Below the pieces are notes generated by a model. That model was not told where the DNA came from. It searched no databases and saw only the letters and a program-made list of their open reading frames with translations. From assembly GCA_030647575.1 (NCBI GenBank), contig JAUSJS010000363.1:1-16163 (forward strand): a stretch of DNA of 16,163 nt, in the 5' to 3' direction. Positions 14,178 to 16,163 of this stretch are shown in pieces. Numbering within the stretch: the first letter of the stretch is position 1; the number at the start of each line of letters is the position of its first letter. Source of the stretch: Candidatus Limnocylindrales bacterium. Lineage in GTDB: Bacteria > Chloroflexota > Limnocylindria > Limnocylindrales > CSP1-4. The translations under genes and the position numbers were made by a program.

Positions 14178-15647
14178 TCAGCTGGCGGCCTCGGCCTCTG
14201 GCATCGACCCCTCTGTGCGGGCATCGACCTCGACGACAAGCCCGTCGTGCGGTCGAGACCTGAGCGAGAGCGTCGCTCCCGCCAGACGCGCCCGTTCCTC
14301 CATGCCGATCAGCCCGAACCGGTTGGATGACAGCAGCTCGGATGGCGACGGGATCGGTTCCATGCCCTCCCCGTCGTCCGCGATCATGAGACGCGTGCCC
14401 TTGGCGGTGAATGCCAGGCGAAGCACCACGTTCGCCGCGCCTGAGTGGCGCTCGACGTTCCGCAAGGCCTCCTCCGCGATGCGAAGCAGCGTCAGCTCGA
14501 GCTCCGTGCTCAGGCGTCGGGATCGTCCGCTGAGGACCACGCGCGCCTTCACGCCCGTGCGACCTGTGAACACGTGCGACAGGGATTGCAGTGCCGCGGG
14601 GAGGCCGAGATCGTCGAGGATGGAGGGCCGCAGGTCGCGGCTCACACGCCGGAGCTCGTCCGTCACCGATTCCGCGATCGCCCGCGCATCGCCCAGTGTG
14701 GTTGTCCCGGCTGGCACGAGCGCTTCGAGCCCGTCCAGCTTCCGCACGAGGAGCACGAGCGACTGGACGGGACCGTCGTGGAGCTCTCGCGCGATGCGAC
14801 GCTGCTCTGCCTCCCGGGCGGCCAGGGTCTGCCTGGCGATGCCCTCCAAGCCTCGCTCGCGCTCATGCTGCGCCGTCACATCGCGCAGTACGATCTGGAC
14901 GTGTGCCCGGCCGAGCGGGTCGGTGATCGCCGCCCCGATGGGCTCGATCCATGCTCCGGTCTTGGGTAAGCGGATCGGATCGGACGCGTCGGACCCGCCT
15001 CCTGGGCGGGTGCGCAGGGACGCCATGATCGAGGGCCCCAGTGGCGCCGGGAGCGGATGACCGCGGAGGTCCGCCACCGGCCGCGAGAACATCTCCGCCG
15101 CCGCCGCGTTGGCCTCCTCGACACGGCCCTCGTCGTCCAGGAGCACGATCGGCTCCGAGACCGTGTCATAGATGGCTCGGTAGCGTTCCTCCGAGATGCG
15201 CCGGTCGTCCTCCCGCCGCTCGGCGTCCAGCCGGGAAGTGCGTTCGCGATCGACGCGGCTGCCCACGAACACCGCCGTGGCGCTGAGCCAGCCCAGCTGC
15301 AGGAGCTCGCCCCATTGCTCGAGGCCGTCGTGGAGGAGGAGGATGTTCGGCACGGAGAGCGCGGCGCACCACACCGCCGTCAGCGCCGAGCCATGCAGGC
15401 CGAAGTTCAGGGCCGCGTACAGGATCGGGACAAGGAAGAGGGACGTCGGCACCAGGTAGATCGGTGTGTGCGCGTCGAGGGTGTGCGACGCCTCCAGCCA
15501 GGAATGCACGAGTGCGATCGCGACCACGAGCACCTGCACCGCCCAGAACTCATATCGTTCGACCGGTGGGCGCAAGGGGCTGAACGCCTTCTGGACCAGC
15601 GCCAGGGCGCTCGGGCGGCTCCAGCGTGGCCGAGCCGCGGCGCTCAC
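14178..15647 (-). CDS. PAS-containing NarL/LiaS-type sensor histidine kinase
   Basis: This 489-residue membrane sensor has about four hydrophobic segments near residues 35-52, 64-80, 86-107 and 113-130, joined by short loops, so sensing is probably within the membrane. A charged linker (131-150) leads to a PAS domain (about 153-258, containing VSEPIVLLDDEGRVEEAN and the DVTAQ exit). The HisKA_3 dimerisation helix carries the phosphoacceptor H290 in RRIARELHDGPVQSL. The ATP-binding domain has N397 in EEALRNVERHSGA, the DDGEGM G1 box at 424-429, and GLIGMEERARLAGA as the second glycine box. The start is a GTG at 15647 that overlaps the TGA of the response regulator gene by 4 nt (GTGA), so the two are translationally coupled, with the regulator first. 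The signal is unknown. Confidence 0.95.
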   Translation of the reverse strand: MSAAARPRWSRPSALALVQKAFSPLRPPVERYEFWAVQVLVVAIALVHSWLEASHTLDAHTPIYLVPTSLFLVPILYAALNFGLHGSALTAVWCAALSVPNILLLHDGLEQWGELLQLGWLSATAVFVGSRVDRERTSRLDAERREDDRRISEERYRAIYDTVSEPIVLLDDEGRVEEANAAAAEMFSRPVADLRGHPLPAPLGPSIMASLRTRPGGGSDASDPIRLPKTGAWIEPIGAAITDPLGRAHVQIVLRDVTAQHERERGLEGIARQTLAAREAEQRRIARELHDGPVQSLVLLVRKLDGLEALVPAGTTTLGDARAIAESVTDELRRVSRDLRPSILDDLGLPAALQSLSHVFTGRTGVKARVVLSGRSRRLSTELELTLLRIAEEALRNVERHSGAANVVLRLAFTAKGTRLMIADDGEGMEPIPSPSELLSSNRFGLIGMEERARLAGATLSLRSRPHDGLVVEVDARTEGSMPEAEAAS

Positions 15648-16163
15648 CGGGTGACCTCATCTCGCTCGAGTGCGATCCAGCCGCGCGACGCGGCGTAGAG
15701 GATCGCTTCGGTCCTGGTGGAGACACCGAGCTTGTTGAAGATACTCGTCAGATGGCCCTCGACGGTCCTCGCGCTGACCGAGAGCTCCCGGGCGATGTCC
15801 TTGGTCCGCTGCCCGCGAGCCGCGAGCCGGAGCACCTCGTGCTCCCGGAGCGTCAGCAGCTGCCCGTCTGGTGGGATCCCGGTGCCCCGCAGGACCTGGC
15901 GAGCAACCGCGGGATGCAGCACGATCTCGCCCCGTGCCACCGCGACGACCGCCGCCGCGACATCACGGCCTCGCGCCGTCTTGAGCATATAGCCCCCCGC
16001 ACCGGCATGGAGCGCCGCTGTCACGTAGTCCACGTCGTCGTAGGCGCTCAGGATCAGCACCCGGGGAGGGTTGGGTTCGGCCCTGATCCGCCGGGTCGCC
16101 TCGATCCCGTTGAGCACCGGCAGACCCACGTCGAGGAGCACCACATCGGGGGCGAGCTCGCGT
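15644..16163 (-). CDS. NarL/FixJ-type response regulator, 5' end outside the window
   Basis: The visible 172 residues contain most of a receiver domain and a complete LuxR-type DNA-binding domain. The phosphoacceptor aspartate is in VVLLDVGLP (codon 16132-16130). The conserved serine is in ILSAYDD and the lysine in YMLKTARG. The C-terminal helix-turn-helix runs from LTLREHEVLRLAARG through TKDIARELSVSARTVEGHLTSIFNKLGV. The frame continues to the window edge with RELAPD, which is receiver sequence, so a GTG at 16144 is not the start; about 45-50 residues are missing. It is the cognate partner of the downstream histidine kinase, whose start overlaps its stop. When phosphorylated it should bind DNA as a dimer. 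Targets are not evident in this window. Confidence 0.95.
   Translation of the reverse strand, partial: RELAPDVVLLDVGLPVLNGIEATRRIRAEPNPPRVLILSAYDDVDYVTAALHAGAGGYMLKTARGRDVAAAVVAVARGEIVLHPAVARQVLRGTGIPPDGQLLTLREHEVLRLAARGQRTKDIARELSVSARTVEGHLTSIFNKLGVSTRTEAILYAASRGWIALERDEVTR

Noticed and set aside
1..16163. tRNA, rRNA, CRISPR array, insertion sequence or phage genes
   Set aside because: I found no cloverleaf, rRNA segment, regularly spaced repeats, transposase or integrase in either strand.

Overview
The window is GC-rich bacterial chromosome with closely packed genes on both strands, and G or C at most third codon positions. Gene content is ordinary soil or freshwater heterotroph housekeeping and accessory functions. 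I see no phage, transposon, CRISPR, tRNA or rRNA. The gene mix and protein style suggest a GC-rich Chloroflexota lineage (Limnocylindria-like). This is a weak guess from style alone, and Actinomycetota is the main alternative.

Layout. Positions 1-1179 hold the 3' part of a class III PLP aminotransferase whose N-terminus lies before the window. A six-helix membrane protein (1286-1864, minus) and an MMPL/RND exporter (2151-4481, minus) follow. The exporter is divergent from a TetR regulator (4619-5308, plus), and the regulator is followed after 10 nt by a phosphotriesterase-family hydrolase (5319-6257). The 137-nt divergent gap contains a good sigma70-type promoter facing the exporter, with a near-perfect inverted repeat inside its spacer. 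This is the classical layout for TetR repression of an efflux gene. Next come an OsmC-type peroxidase (6312-6755, minus), a secreted CAP-domain protein with a FnIII-like tail (6943-7758, plus), a YcaQ/AlkZ-like winged-helix DNA glycosylase (7748-9067, minus), a one-TM protein with LPE repeats (9216-9773, plus) and a SRPBCC protein (9838-10290, minus).

From 10291 to 11344 the window is less ordinary. It holds a 13-bp perfect inverted repeat with two outward-facing -10-like hexamers, a 90-residue protein with ten cysteines (10518-10790, minus), and a 101-residue unknown protein that looks leaderless (10919-11224, plus). A strong promoter overlapped by a 27-bp operator-like inverted repeat then drives sufB-sufD (11345-12748 and 12745-14154, ATGA overlap). 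No sufC, sufS or sufU is adjacent. The window ends with a minus-strand two-component pair: a NarL-type response regulator (5' end beyond the window) whose stop overlaps the GTG start of a PAS-containing histidine kinase.

How the parts work together. Three modules are readable: a TetR-controlled exporter plus hydrolase, a regulated Fe-S scaffold operon, and a coupled two-component system. The rest are single-gene units. The most promising under-described items are the Cys-rich protein, the LPE-repeat membrane protein, the suf operator and the TetR control region.
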